A DNA stretch of 64,000 nucleotides, from assembly GCF_009664855.1 (NCBI RefSeq), contig NZ_CP045928.1, positions 5,558,565 through 5,622,564 of the forward strand, written 5' to 3'. This document shows, piece by piece, positions 1-9,267 of this stretch. The position numbers and the translations under genes were made by a program. The notes under the pieces are model-generated. The model saw only the letters and a list, made by a program, of their open reading frames with translations, did not search any database and had not been told where the DNA came from. The DNA comes from Flavobacterium sp. SLB02. GTDB taxonomy: Bacteria > Bacteroidota > Bacteroidia > Flavobacteriales > Flavobacteriaceae. Position 1 is the first letter of the stretch. Each line of letters starts with the position of its first letter.

Positions 1-264
1 GCCGAAATTGATATCTATTGGGGTTTAAAAACCGAAACGGATTACCGTATCACAAAAGGAACAGGTTGGTTAGAAATTGGAGGTTGCGGAATGGTAGATC
101 CAAACGTTCTTAAAAATTGCGACATCAATCCGGACGAATTCAACGGTTTTGCTTTCGGAATGGGAGTAGAGCGTATTGCAATGTTGTTGTACCAAATTGG
201 TGATATTCGTATGTTCTACGAAAACGATGTTCGTTTCTTAGAGCAATTCAAAGCCAATATTTAA
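1..264 (+). CDS. pheS: Phenylalanine--tRNA ligase alpha subunit, C-terminal part (5' end outside window)
   Basis: This is the last 87 codons of a gene that begins before the window. It forms the catalytic alpha chain of the cytoplasmic (alpha-beta)2 enzyme that charges tRNA-Phe. The visible part carries the class II synthetase motif 3 region: [10 protein letters not shown], then [11 protein letters not shown] with the ATP-binding arginine, then the usual ending around [15 protein letters not shown]. The reading frame is open from base 1 to a TAA stop. A hairpin at 329-364 probably ends the transcript. The N-terminal coiled coil and motifs 1 and 2 cannot be checked here. Confidence 0.95.
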   Translation, partial: AEIDIYWGLKTETDYRITKGTGWLEIGGCGMVDPNVLKNCDINPDEFNGFAFGMGVERIAMLLYQIGDIRMFYENDVRFLEQFKANI

Positions 265-328
265 CTTTAGAAATTAGATTGTAGATTTTAGATTAATTTT
301 TGAAAGATATAGTTCTCATTAATACAAT

Positions 329-364
329 AAACCTTTGTTGAAGTTTAGACTTTGACAAAGGTTT
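329..364 (+). terminator. Hairpin terminator after pheS
   Basis: The arms AAACCTTTGT and ACAAAGGTTT are perfect inverted repeats around a partly pairing loop, and the 3' arm runs into TTTT. It lies 65 bases after the pheS stop and just before the next start codon, so it could also act as a leader hairpin for the 380-787 gene. Confidence 0.6.
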
Positions 365-379
365 TAAAATTTAATAAAA

Positions 380-787
380 ATGAAAGCAGATATAACAATC
401 CCAGAAGTAGAAAACGTATTCATTGCCGCTGTTCAGGAATGGAGCGATGATTTTATGGAAAAAGTGTGGTACGCTTATCTAGTAAACGACAGTGACTTTA
501 ATCTTGATAGTGTAATGGTAGTTTCAAAAGCATTTGGAACTATCGATGGCGAAATGAAAAAAACATCTGTTCTTCGTCACGCTTTTGTAGAAGTTCCTGC
601 AGTTTCGGTAGTAAAAATCGAAATGGTCGAAAAGAGCTTGTTGGTTTTAAACAACGAATTCATGGTGACTTTCTTCATTGACAATAAACTGTACGACAAG
701 AAATTCATTTTCAAATCAAACATAATCAATGAGAACGATACAGAAGAAGTGCCGATTTTGTTTGTTGAAGGGGTGATGGTGAAGTAG
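380..787 (+). CDS. Small conserved hypothetical protein (135 aa)
   Basis: I do not recognise a named family. The product is soluble, acidic and has no signal peptide or membrane segment. It reads as an alternating beta-rich protein, with a phenylalanine-rich strand pair near residues 90-110 (MVTFFIDNKLYDKKFIF). Codon use resembles the neighbouring genes and the frame is clean from ATG to TAG. It sits alone between pheS and a convergent terminator at 840-880. Small proteins of this general kind beside pheS are, as I remember, common in flavobacteria, but no function can be inferred from the sequence. Confidence 0.7.
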   Translation: MKADITIPEVENVFIAAVQEWSDDFMEKVWYAYLVNDSDFNLDSVMVVSKAFGTIDGEMKKTSVLRHAFVEVPAVSVVKIEMVEKSLLVLNNEFMVTFFIDNKLYDKKFIFKSNIINENDTEEVPILFVEGVMVK

Positions 788-835
788 AGAGAATAGAGTA
801 GAGAATATAGAGAATAGACTTTAGAAAAATAGATA
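786..835. repeat. AT-rich intergenic repeat, GAGAATAGA type
   Basis: A run built from TAGAGAATAGA-like units (GTAGAGAGAATAGAGTAGAGAATATAG and so on, interrupted) lies just after the 135-aa gene. A related run in inverted orientation lies at 897-931 (TCTATTCTCTATATTC). The two flank the terminator as large imperfect arms. Confidence 0.5.
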
Positions 836-839
836 AATG

Positions 840-880
840 AAAAGAGTCAAGACAAAATTTAATTAGTCTTGACTCTTTTT
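840..880. terminator. Bidirectional terminator
   Basis: Perfect arms AAAGAGTCAAGAC and GTCTTGACTCTTT flank a 12-base AT-rich loop, with A and T tracts on the two sides. It sits between the convergent 380-787 gene and the cytochrome c peroxidase gene and can serve both. Confidence 0.85.
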
Positions 881-938
881 TATTCTCAAAGTATAGAAAT
901 CTATTCTCTATATTCTTTACTCTATCTTCTCAAAAAAA

Positions 939-2078
939 CTATTGCGGTAACTCAGGTGGTCTCATTTTATAAGCACCCGTAGACAAACTACCTATAAAAG
1001 CTTCCAAGGCATTTAATTCTGATTGATTCAGTTTTAATTTTTGAATCAGTCTGGAAGTTGTAGGGAATAATGTATCGTTTGCTTGGCTTTCCTTTCTTTT
1101 AGGTTGAGGCATTCCCGCATTATACATGTTTAGAACGCCGCGTAAATTAGGGAATAAACCATTGTGCATATAAGGGGCATTTTGAGCAACTCCTCTTAAA
1201 GATTGCGTTTTAAATTCGCCAACATTTTCTTTTTTCCCAGTCACATTATATCTTCCTAAATCCTCATATTCTCTTCCGTAATACGTTAGACCAATATTAT
1301 GGAATTTATTATCAGAGAAATTGGCCGTATTATGACAATTTATGCAACGTGCTTTGGTACGGAATAAATGCAAACCTTCGACTTCTTTATTGCTCAGTTG
1401 AGTTGAATCACCCGCCACAAATTTGTCGAATCTGCTTTTTGGACTTATTAAGGTTCTTTCGAAAGTAGCAATGGCTTTTAGAATTTCGGTCTGAGTGAGT
1501 TTTTCTTTTCCAAAAGCCTTTTGAAAATAAGGTTTGTAGCCTTTTATCTTATTCAGTCTCTTTGTCGCTAAATCGATATGAAAATTCATCTCTTTGGTAT
1601 CTTTTATAGGAAAGCTTGCCTGGTCTTCGAGCGTTGCTGCTCTGCCATCCCAGAAGAAAACTTTCGCATAAGCGATATTCATCAAACTCGGAGAATTTCT
1701 AATGCCTTGCAATCTTCCTTCTCCGTAAGAAACCCTTCTGGCATCGCCCCAATTCAGTTCAGGATCATGGCAATTGGCACAGGAAATTTGTCCCGATTTT
1801 GATAATCTCGGATCAAAAAAAAGGACTTTACCTAATGCTGCTTTTTCTTCGGTATATTTATTGTCTTCAGGGAATTCAGGTTGGCCCAGAGTTCCTATAT
1901 CTTCAAAACCCTGCGCGTAAACAAGCGAATCAACTTCAGGTTTTGGCCATTTTTGATAATCACCGCTGCTGTATAATCTCTTTAATTGAGCAATAGAAAG
2001 CGTTGTGTTAATCTTAGCATAAGAAACGATAATAAGTGATAGTACCATTACCCCAATGGCAATAAACTTTGTTTTCAT
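939..2078 (-). CDS. Di-heme cytochrome c peroxidase / MauG family protein
   Basis: A periplasmic di-heme protein of about 379 aa. Members of this family reduce H2O2 or oxidise a partner protein. An N-terminal hydrophobic signal segment (about residues 3-20) is followed by two haem-binding CxxCH motifs, CANCH at residues 100-104 and CINCH at 245-249, and by the family motif FFWDGRAATLEDQA. I place the start at 2078 because that ATG begins the signal sequence and follows the upstream stop by 2 bases; a longer reading from 2114 would overlap that gene. It is the last gene of the TonB receptor operon, which suggests a role linked to that transporter. The natural electron donor is unknown. Confidence 0.93.
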   Translation of the reverse strand: MKTKFIAIGVMVLSLIIVSYAKINTTLSIAQLKRLYSSGDYQKWPKPEVDSLVYAQGFEDIGTLGQPEFPEDNKYTEEKAALGKVLFFDPRLSKSGQISCANCHDPELNWGDARRVSYGEGRLQGIRNSPSLMNIAYAKVFFWDGRAATLEDQASFPIKDTKEMNFHIDLATKRLNKIKGYKPYFQKAFGKEKLTQTEILKAIATFERTLISPKSRFDKFVAGDSTQLSNKEVEGLHLFRTKARCINCHNTANFSDNKFHNIGLTYYGREYEDLGRYNVTGKKENVGEFKTQSLRGVAQNAPYMHNGLFPNLRGVLNMYNAGMPQPKRKESQANDTLFPTTSRLIQKLKLNQSELNALEAFIGSLSTGAYKMRPPELPQ

Positions 2079-2080
2079 TT

Positions 2081-3682
2081 TTAATAATTTAATTGTACAC
2101 CACATTGAATCCAATAAGTAGTATTGGTATTAATAATAGTGGCATAATCATTTTGTTTTTTTAGTGCTATTTTTTCTTTAAGATTGGTAAAGAAAACTAC
2201 AGTTTTGTTATTTTTTACAGGATAGCTGTATTCTAATCGTATTGCCGGCGCAAAATAATTGGTTGTACTCACGACATAGTCATGAATGATAACCTCGTTG
2301 AAAAAAGTGCTATTAGTACCACCTGAAGTATCGTAATAATCAAGTTTAGATGATGGTAATGGAAAATACATATTAAAACTTACTGTTGTATTTAGTTTGC
2401 TTTTATCAAATGAAAAATCATGGCTTGCGAATATGCCTGTATTTAGCGAGTTAATTTCGAGATTAGTGGTTGCCATGACATCATGATATTCGTTTTGTTG
2501 GTAAAGCACATCAAATCCAAGTAAATAATCTATATGTGAACCTGTTTTTTTTGAAAGTGTAGTTAACCAGCTAATTGCATTTAATTTATTCTTATAGTTG
2601 TAGCCATTATTTTTTACATCAAAATTTTTACCATCGCTCATGTCATATTTTAAAGTTGATTTTAACTCTTTTTTACCCCACTGATGCAATGCAAATAATT
2701 CGGCGTGATTAGTTGTAGTTTCAATTTTTAGTCTTTGGTTATCTTCATTGTCAAAAACATCGGAATAAAAATTATTATTTAATTTTTGGTTGTAATATAA
2801 AGCCGTGAAACGAGTGTTCTTATTGCTAAAGTTATAACCGAAACCAATTTTGTTTTGATTCTCCTTGTAAAGAAATCGTGTACTATTGTAATAATTGGAT
2901 TTGAAATAATTGATAATCCTGCCATAACCTGTATTGAATCTTAAATAAGTTTCAGGTTTTACTTCAACATTAGAATGATCATCTTTATATAGATATGAAA
3001 AATCTTTGTCTGAGCGCGTATAATTGGCCAAAGCAAAAATTTTATGATTTTCTTTTAGGTCGTACCCCACTTGTATTTCACCACCAATTTTTTTCGAAAT
3101 AATTTGCGGTCTCGGATCTAAATTTCGACTGTATTTTGCTACTTCATAACCTAACTTTGAAGCAAAAGATATTTTACGCGTGAGCTGTTTAGAAAGACCT
3201 CCGTTGACTACATATTGCTGGTTGGTCCAGTTTGCTTTTCTCGGAACAAAAAAATAATGAGGCATAATAACTTCCTGTTCTTCTGAACGATCATCAGATA
3301 GTACCCATCCTAAATCCTTTTCATCTATTTTTTTTAGAGATAAATTTCCAAATAATTTCCATTTCGAAGTTGTTGTATAATAACCTTGAGCTAAAAACTG
3401 ATAGGTGTTTATTTCATTTGCAATTTGTTTTCGGGCAAATTCATTTTTTTGATATTCGTATGAGACTTCAGTAAACGTAAAATCTTTAATATACTGTTTG
3501 GTGTAATTAACAGGACATTTAAAAATTTGATTTTTAATCTGCGAATCAATAATATGATTGGTTACAATTATACTGTCTTGTGCTTGTAAAGAAGAGATGG
3601 GAAAAATAGAAAAAAGAAGTAACGCCCAGTATTTCTGGGCATTACTCATGGTATTGTAAATTTTGATATTTTCGATTTTCAT
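2081..3682 (-). CDS. Putative outer-membrane beta-barrel protein (DUF6850-like)
   Basis: A secreted protein of 533 aa made mostly of alternating aromatic/polar strands of 10-14 residues, and ending in the strand YWIQCGVQLNY, as outer-membrane barrels often do. The signal peptide (LLLFSIFPISSLQAQ) is best read from Met12 at 3649, so the real start may be 3649 rather than 3682. From memory it resembles the DUF6850 family found beside DUF4876 genes in Bacteroidota, but I cannot test that here. It lies between the DUF4876 lipoprotein gene (11-base gap) and the cytochrome c peroxidase gene (2-base gap), so it is very likely co-transcribed. Function unknown. Confidence 0.7.
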   Translation of the reverse strand: MKIENIKIYNTMSNAQKYWALLLFSIFPISSLQAQDSIIVTNHIIDSQIKNQIFKCPVNYTKQYIKDFTFTEVSYEYQKNEFARKQIANEINTYQFLAQGYYTTTSKWKLFGNLSLKKIDEKDLGWVLSDDRSEEQEVIMPHYFFVPRKANWTNQQYVVNGGLSKQLTRKISFASKLGYEVAKYSRNLDPRPQIISKKIGGEIQVGYDLKENHKIFALANYTRSDKDFSYLYKDDHSNVEVKPETYLRFNTGYGRIINYFKSNYYNSTRFLYKENQNKIGFGYNFSNKNTRFTALYYNQKLNNNFYSDVFDNEDNQRLKIETTTNHAELFALHQWGKKELKSTLKYDMSDGKNFDVKNNGYNYKNKLNAISWLTTLSKKTGSHIDYLLGFDVLYQQNEYHDVMATTNLEINSLNTGIFASHDFSFDKSKLNTTVSFNMYFPLPSSKLDYYDTSGGTNSTFFNEVIIHDYVVSTTNYFAPAIRLEYSYPVKNNKTVVFFTNLKEKIALKKQNDYATIINTNTTYWIQCGVQLNY

Positions 3683-3693
3683 TAATGAAAATT

Positions 3694-5004
3694 TTAATTG
3701 AATCCTCTAGGGTTTGCGGTTATTTCAACAAAGTCATTAGTTGAATTATTAGTATCCTGTAATATGATTCTTCCTGCAATCGTAGTTTTTGTCCTTCTTA
3801 TTACTGATTTTGAAGAATAGTTTCCAGAAGGCAAATAAGTATTTCCTCCATCAATTTGTGCTGGTAACTTTTTAGGTATTAATCCTGATCCTAAATCTTT
3901 TGTAGTATCAACACCATCGATAAGAACCGAGTTAGGAATTTGAAGAAATAAATTTTTGTCTCCTTTAGGATTTTTATATTTTTTCAGCGCTGCAAATTCT
4001 GCATCGGTCATTTTAAAAATAGCGTAAGCCTGTCTTCCATTAGTATCTAATATCATATCATTATTACTGTTTCCCCAGTAGGCAATCTCTACATCCGGAA
4101 CAGCTGGATTTTGAATGTCATATTGATATAAGTCGCCTGAAAAAGTACCTAAGAATGATTCAAAATCTGCGTTGCTTAAATCTACAGTCAATTCAGGATT
4201 TAAAATACTTACGGCTTTTCCGTTATTGTCAATGTAGTTAGATTTATGGTTAATTGCATTTTGAGCAATAACAATACTTTTACCCGGTTGTACAGGATAT
4301 TTAGTACCATTTCCAGGAATTTTTATAATATTAATTCCATAAACATAATCAGTATTTGCACTATTACCTTCCGTCATTCCTTCTGCTTTGCTCCAGTCAA
4401 ACTGCCCATTAGCCAAAGAATAAGCTGCTACTGTTGTTGTTGTAGATCCTGTAAGTTGAGCCATGTACAAACCATCTGCATATTGAACGGTATTAGAGTT
4501 ATTATAAATTTCTATAAATTGATCTCTAAAAGTAGCTCCCTTTTTTGTGTCAGATCCACCGTAGTAAATTTGTTTAAGTACAAAGTCACCTACTTTTGAG
4601 GTTTTCATTATTAAAGTTACAGGAGTAGTTTCTGTGTTTACTGTTATATTACTTTGAGAAGCATTAAAATTAATTTCAGTCTCCGATGGCGTATAACCAA
4701 AGGTTTCTGTGAATTCTGCCGACTGCATTACTTTTGTCGCTGAAACAGAATAGTTACCTGGTAAAATTTGGTTGAATTGTGCTGTTCCGTTGTCGTCTGA
4801 TTGTACAGTATATTTGTTTCCTGTTTCGCTATTTACAATAGTTACATCAGATTTTTTTGTTATAATGTTATTGAATGTTTCATCGTATTTAATAGAAACA
4901 CTAAAATTTACTGGTTTTAAAGCTTCATTTTCATCGTTATTGCTGCAGGATTGTATTAGTAATCCTAAAAGAAATGTTATAGTAATAAGAAGAGTTTTTT
5001 TCAT
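3694..5004 (-). CDS. DUF4876 domain lipoprotein
   Basis: A surface or periplasmic lipoprotein of about 436 aa. The start at 5004 gives a clean lipoprotein signal (MKKTLLITITFLLG) with lipobox cysteine in LIQSC at about residue 20; a longer reading from 5031 would overlap the receptor gene. Residues about 35-110 look like a carboxypeptidase-regulatory-like Ig fold (TGNKYTVQSDDNGTAQF). From about residue 140 the DUF4876 region begins (GDFVLKQIYYGG, FIEIYNNS), which resembles a lamin-tail-like beta domain. It sits between a TonB receptor and a beta-barrel gene. The pairing suggests a substrate-capturing partner of the receptor, comparable in position, but not in sequence, to SusD. Confidence 0.82.
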   Translation of the reverse strand: MKKTLLITITFLLGLLIQSCSNNDENEALKPVNFSVSIKYDETFNNIITKKSDVTIVNSETGNKYTVQSDDNGTAQFNQILPGNYSVSATKVMQSAEFTETFGYTPSETEINFNASQSNITVNTETTPVTLIMKTSKVGDFVLKQIYYGGSDTKKGATFRDQFIEIYNNSNTVQYADGLYMAQLTGSTTTTVAAYSLANGQFDWSKAEGMTEGNSANTDYVYGINIIKIPGNGTKYPVQPGKSIVIAQNAINHKSNYIDNNGKAVSILNPELTVDLSNADFESFLGTFSGDLYQYDIQNPAVPDVEIAYWGNSNNDMILDTNGRQAYAIFKMTDAEFAALKKYKNPKGDKNLFLQIPNSVLIDGVDTTKDLGSGLIPKKLPAQIDGGNTYLPSGNYSSKSVIRRTKTTIAGRIILQDTNNSTNDFVEITANPRGFN

Positions 5005-5020
5005 GGTATATATATTTAGT

Positions 5021-7693
5021 TTAAAATTCATAGTTTAGGCTTGTTCCAAATGAAATAGTGGCAATTTTTGATAAAATTTTATTGTCATAAGCATCATAAT
5101 AATAGGGTTTAAGATTTAAAAAGTTAGTTGCATATAATGAAGCACTGAAACCATTTAAAAAATCTTTGGAAACTCTTAAATGAAGGTTATGAAGTATGTT
5201 TGGTATCTTAGATTGAGTTTCATTTCTTACTTTAATTAAATGCCCATATTTTTGAATATTAGTCCTGTCTTCAACAGGAATTTCGTGATAAACAAGTTCT
5301 GAGTCTAAATATCCATTAGGAAAATTACTAGTTTGGGTTTTAGTATTCTGTAATAAAACATGTTCCGTTCTCATCGAAATCAATAATCCAACAGCAGGTA
5401 TATGATAATTAAAATTAAAGCTAGTTGTGAAGCTATCCATTATGCCATCTTGTGGATTGTAAACTCCGTATCTTTCAGCAGAAGTAAGACTTGAAGAAGA
5501 TTCGTATTCTTTAACATCTGAAAAATCTTTTGTATGCGTGTATGAAGCATTCATGCTTACATCCAAATTAAGAGATTTAATTTTTTTGAAATTTATGGTA
5601 GTTTCTACACCAGTATCTTCTGAACTACGGTCATTTGTTAGACTGTTATTCATGTAGTAAAATTTTTCAGTGCCAACAATGTTGTAGTTTGGAATTTCTG
5701 TACCGGTTACAATGATTTCGGCTTTTGGAATTACTCTATATACAGGGACTTTTTGACCAGAAAAACCATTATAAAGCTTATTATAATATCCGGTTAAATT
5801 AATAGAGGCAAAAGGTAATTTTATATCTAATCCAGCTTCTGTTCGATATGCCTTACTTGGCTTTAGGTTTAAATTGTCGCCGGGAGTTATGATAGTTTGA
5901 ATCCAGGCTTTTTGATAAACACCCGGATAAGTATAAATACCACTTCCAATTAATTTATCTATATAACGATCTCCAGTGTATAGTTGGTTTAAAGACGGAG
6001 CTTTTGATGAAAGGCCTAATCCTGCACGTAATCTAAATGTTTCATTAAGTGTATACGATGAATTTATACGGGGCTGTAATGAAATGTTTCCCATTTGATT
6101 ATCAAATCGTACTCCTAAATCAAGATTTAATATTCGTTCGTCTTTAAATTTTTTAAATATTCTGTCTTCGAAATAAGTAGAAATTTGATATTCTGTTTTT
6201 GAGTTAGTAAAGCTATAGTCTCTAAAACCAATTGTGCTGTTTCCTTCTCTCGAAAGAGTATAAAAATTTAACATTTCCTGGGTAGCATTTTTTCGTCCTT
6301 CACCTCTGTTTACGCTTGTTCTGTGCGAAACTCCAAGAACCAGACTGTGAATCCAATTCGATTTATTTGTTAGTGTTTTTGTAGTTTCAAGAGTGAAAAA
6401 TGTTGAAATAGGAATACCTTCTACTGTACTTATACTAGTATATTGTGATGGAACAATATTTGCCTCATGTATTCCTTCTTCTTGAGAATCAGTTGCTGCC
6501 GAAGGTGAAGTATTCATCCATTTATCTCTTCTGGAAAATTGTCGGTCATAGCTAAGACTTGCATTTACATTAATTCCGTCAACCCATAAGTTTTTGGGTT
6601 TCCACATTAAATTATTTGAAATAGAAAAACCTTTTTTCTCGTTTTTTATGACTTGAGCGCTGATATCATCCGGATCACTTTTAGAGTTATCAAGATTCAT
6701 TCGAAATGAAGTATTTACCGTGTTTTTTATAGTAGCATCATTATTCTTATATTGCCAGGATATGTTTCCGTTTATTCTTTCATAATTCAAAATATTGTCT
6801 CTCGGATCAGCTTTAGAATCGAGATAATTAATTCCAAAATTCATCGAATTATTTAAATTGAATTTTACTCCTTTTGTCAAATTAAGTTCGGATGTAGCAT
6901 CTCTGATGGACGCATAAACCCGGTAAGGACTATTTCCTACCTTTGTTGTTATTAAAACAAGACCCGAAGTTAAATCACCATACTTTGCAGAAGGAATTCC
7001 CTGGATAACTTTTATTTCTTCAATATTATTAGTAGATATTTCTCTTAAATCAACTCCTCTATTTGTATTCGTAAAAGTGTTTCCTTTTATACCAAAATCA
7101 TCTGCAAGACCTGAATTTGGATTTAAGGCCTGCATATTCTCGTTGTTAGAAATAGGAATGTCATTCATTACAAATGAAGTTCCAAAAGCCTTATTTGCGT
7201 TAGAAGCTGACAATTTTGAGGCAGTACGAAAAACTATATTCTTGAATTCATTTAAATTAAAATCTGTTGTAGTCTGCCCCGGAAGCTGCTTCAAAACATC
7301 ATCTAACGAAAAAGCCTGCACATTGTTAATAGCATTAGTCCCCAATGTTAATTCAGAATATTGGCGTTGCTTATTAGCAGTAACCACAACTTCTTTAAGA
7401 CGAAGTGTATTGTCTTCTAAAGAAACTGTAATAAAATTTTCGGTGTTTTTTAAACTAATATTAGACTCCATTTTTCCAAGTAGAGAAAAGTTCAGTGCTA
7501 TATCTTCAAAATAAGGAATCGTAATCGTAAACTTTCCCTCTTTGTCAGAAATACTCCAGTTATCAGACTTTGTATCCCGAATAAATACTCCCGATAAAGA
7601 AGTTGAGGATTCTTTATCTATGACTTTACCCGTAATAACTCTTTGAGAGAAAACAGAACCCGAGAGAAAAAGGAAAAATAAAATAAAACGCAT
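5021..7693 (-). CDS. TonB-dependent receptor (first gene of the DUF4876 operon)
   Basis: An outer-membrane active transporter of 890 aa that takes energy from TonB-ExbBD. It has a signal peptide (MRFILFFLFLSGSVFSQ), a carboxypeptidase-regulatory-like domain at about 20-100 (VITGKVIDKESSTSLSG), a plug domain at about 100-240 (VVVTANKQRQ as TonB box region, VIQGIPSAKYGDLTSGLV near its end) and then the 22-strand barrel ending in FGTSLNYEF. The substrate is unknown; a di-haem peroxidase in the same operon makes a metal or redox-linked substrate possible. A good promoter lies at 7726-7755. The operon runs 7693 to 939 with gaps of 2-16 bases. Confidence 0.95.
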   Translation of the reverse strand: MRFILFFLFLSGSVFSQRVITGKVIDKESSTSLSGVFIRDTKSDNWSISDKEGKFTITIPYFEDIALNFSLLGKMESNISLKNTENFITVSLEDNTLRLKEVVVTANKQRQYSELTLGTNAINNVQAFSLDDVLKQLPGQTTTDFNLNEFKNIVFRTASKLSASNANKAFGTSFVMNDIPISNNENMQALNPNSGLADDFGIKGNTFTNTNRGVDLREISTNNIEEIKVIQGIPSAKYGDLTSGLVLITTKVGNSPYRVYASIRDATSELNLTKGVKFNLNNSMNFGINYLDSKADPRDNILNYERINGNISWQYKNNDATIKNTVNTSFRMNLDNSKSDPDDISAQVIKNEKKGFSISNNLMWKPKNLWVDGINVNASLSYDRQFSRRDKWMNTSPSAATDSQEEGIHEANIVPSQYTSISTVEGIPISTFFTLETTKTLTNKSNWIHSLVLGVSHRTSVNRGEGRKNATQEMLNFYTLSREGNSTIGFRDYSFTNSKTEYQISTYFEDRIFKKFKDERILNLDLGVRFDNQMGNISLQPRINSSYTLNETFRLRAGLGLSSKAPSLNQLYTGDRYIDKLIGSGIYTYPGVYQKAWIQTIITPGDNLNLKPSKAYRTEAGLDIKLPFASINLTGYYNKLYNGFSGQKVPVYRVIPKAEIIVTGTEIPNYNIVGTEKFYYMNNSLTNDRSSEDTGVETTINFKKIKSLNLDVSMNASYTHTKDFSDVKEYESSSSLTSAERYGVYNPQDGIMDSFTTSFNFNYHIPAVGLLISMRTEHVLLQNTKTQTSNFPNGYLDSELVYHEIPVEDRTNIQKYGHLIKVRNETQSKIPNILHNLHLRVSKDFLNGFSASLYATNFLNLKPYYYDAYDNKILSKIATISFGTSLNYEF

Positions 7694-7725
7694 TGTCTTT
7701 AATTAGAATCAATAAAAATAATGCG

Positions 7726-7755
7726 CAAATCTATCAATAATTCTTTGTGAAGCAA
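7726..7755 (-). promoter_or_regulatory. Promoter of the TonB receptor/DUF4876 operon
   Basis: On the minus strand a TTG (7753-7755) is followed after 19 bases by TAGATTTG (7726-7733), an exact match to the Bacteroidota primary-sigma form TTG-N19-TAnnTTTG. It lies 33 bases before the receptor start codon. Confidence 0.7.
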
Positions 7756-8002
7756 TGAAAAATAAGGGGATTGTGAAATAGTGAAGACTTCAATTTGTCA
7801 GAATAAGATATTCAGTATAATTCTGAAATTTTAGGTTAAAGTGTTGATAGACAGTTGGATGATGTTTTGGTGGTTTTGTAAGTACAACGGGTTAACTTTT
7901 TTTTGGTAAGATGTAGGTTTGATGTATTCTGAAGCAGAATATTTCTTGTTAATTCATTTGATTTTTTCGCTTCAGCTCAAGATTTTCTAAAGATTGGACA
8001 TA
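7756..8002. other. Intergenic stretch with no recognised gene
   Basis: Between the receptor promoter and the gpsA terminator there is AT-rich sequence without a credible reading frame, repeat or RNA gene. It may carry regulatory sites for the receptor operon, but none is recognisable by eye. Confidence 0.5.
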
Positions 8003-8041
8003 AAAAAAGAGTCAGGAAATTTATATTTCCTGACTCTTTTT
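8003..8041 (-). terminator. Terminator after gpsA
   Basis: Perfect 17-base arms (AAAAAGAGTCAGGAAAT and its complement) around a 4-base loop, with T runs on both strands. It lies about 60 bases past the gpsA stop on the minus strand. Confidence 0.85.
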
Positions 8042-8098
8042 TATTTTTATCCTAATAAGATATAAGCTTTAAAACCGCAATTGATACTGCGACTAAAC

Positions 8099-9094
8099 TT
8101 AATCCAAAGATTCTGTTAGTTTTTTAAACACAGTTTTAGCATCTTTTCCTTCATATAAAATAGCGTAAACAGCATCTATAATTGGCGTTTTTGCTCCGTA
8201 ACCCTGATTAAGTTTATAAGCACTTTTTGTAGCATAATAACCTTCGGCAACCATACTCATCTCCATCATGGCACTTTTTACGGTATAACCTTTTCCAATC
8301 ATGTTTCCGAACATTCTGTTTCTCGAAAATACAGAATATCCCGTAACCAATAAATCGCCTAAATAAGCCGAATCATTGATGTTACGTTTCATTTTATGTA
8401 CTTTTTTGATGAATTTTTTCATCTCACGAATTCCGTTACTCATCATAACCGATTGAAAGTTATCTCCGTAACCCAAACCATGCGCAATTCCGGCTGCGAT
8501 TGCATAAATATTTTTAAGCATTGCAGCATATTCGGTACCAATAATATCATCAGAAATTTTGGCTTTGATGTAATTTCCGGACAATGTTTTAGCAACAACT
8601 TTTGCCTTATCAGGATCGCCACAAGCAATAGTTAAGTACGAAAGCCTTTCTAATGCTACTTCTTCAGCATGGCAAGGACCTGTAATAACCCCAATGTTGT
8701 AATATGGAATGTCGTATTGAATATGAAAGTGTTCTCCAACAATTAAACTCGTCTCAGGAACAATTCCTTTAATGGCCGAAAAGATAATTTTATCAGATAA
8801 AGAAACTGTTAAATGCTTTAATTCAGCATCTAAGAAAGCAGACGGAATAGCAAAAATTACATAATCTGCATATTCGACCGCTTCGTTTATATTGTTGGTT
8901 AATTTAAGTTTTGCGATATCAAATTCAACCGAACTTAAATAATTTGGATTGTGTTTGTATTTCTGAATGTGCTCGATCGCAGCATCATTGCGCATATACC
9001 AGGCAATTTCTGAAAGATTCACGCATAACATTTTTGCAATTGCCGTAGCCCAGCTTCCTCCTCCAATTACTGCAAATTTTAGATTTTCGCTCAT
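8099..9094 (-). CDS. gpsA: Glycerol-3-phosphate dehydrogenase [NAD(P)+]
   Basis: A cytoplasmic enzyme that reduces dihydroxyacetone phosphate to sn-glycerol 3-phosphate for phospholipid synthesis. At 331 aa it has the family's normal length. The N-terminal Rossmann motif VIGGGSWATAIAK (about residues 9-21) is followed by VIFAIPSAFL, the GPCHAEEV segment, and the catalytic lysine in EYAAMLKNIYAIAAG. The C-terminal helical domain carries GDLLVT and NRMFGNMIGKG as expected. It is a single gene with its own promoter (9113-9144) and terminator (8003-8041). Confidence 0.96.
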   Translation of the reverse strand: MSENLKFAVIGGGSWATAIAKMLCVNLSEIAWYMRNDAAIEHIQKYKHNPNYLSSVEFDIAKLKLTNNINEAVEYADYVIFAIPSAFLDAELKHLTVSLSDKIIFSAIKGIVPETSLIVGEHFHIQYDIPYYNIGVITGPCHAEEVALERLSYLTIACGDPDKAKVVAKTLSGNYIKAKISDDIIGTEYAAMLKNIYAIAAGIAHGLGYGDNFQSVMMSNGIREMKKFIKKVHKMKRNINDSAYLGDLLVTGYSVFSRNRMFGNMIGKGYTVKSAMMEMSMVAEGYYATKSAYKLNQGYGAKTPIIDAVYAILYEGKDAKTVFKKLTESLD

Positions 9095-9112
9095 TTTTTT
9101 AATAATTTAAAA

Positions 9113-9144
9113 CAAAAGTACTTAATAATGCAGTAATATCACAA
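9113..9144 (-). promoter_or_regulatory. Probable gpsA promoter
   Basis: On the minus strand TTG (9142-9144) is followed after 21 bases by TACTTTTG (9113-9120), matching TTG-N21-TAnnTTTG. It sits 18 bases upstream of the gpsA start codon, giving a very short leader. Confidence 0.55.
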
Positions 9145-9267
9145 AATCTGATTTAAGAAATTTAAAAACAGGTTTTAAGATCGAAATAGAATGAGTTGAT
9201 TTTTTTTATCTTTAAAAAAATTAAATGAATTCAAAAAACCTTACATTCGGTGAAATTTCTCTCAAAT

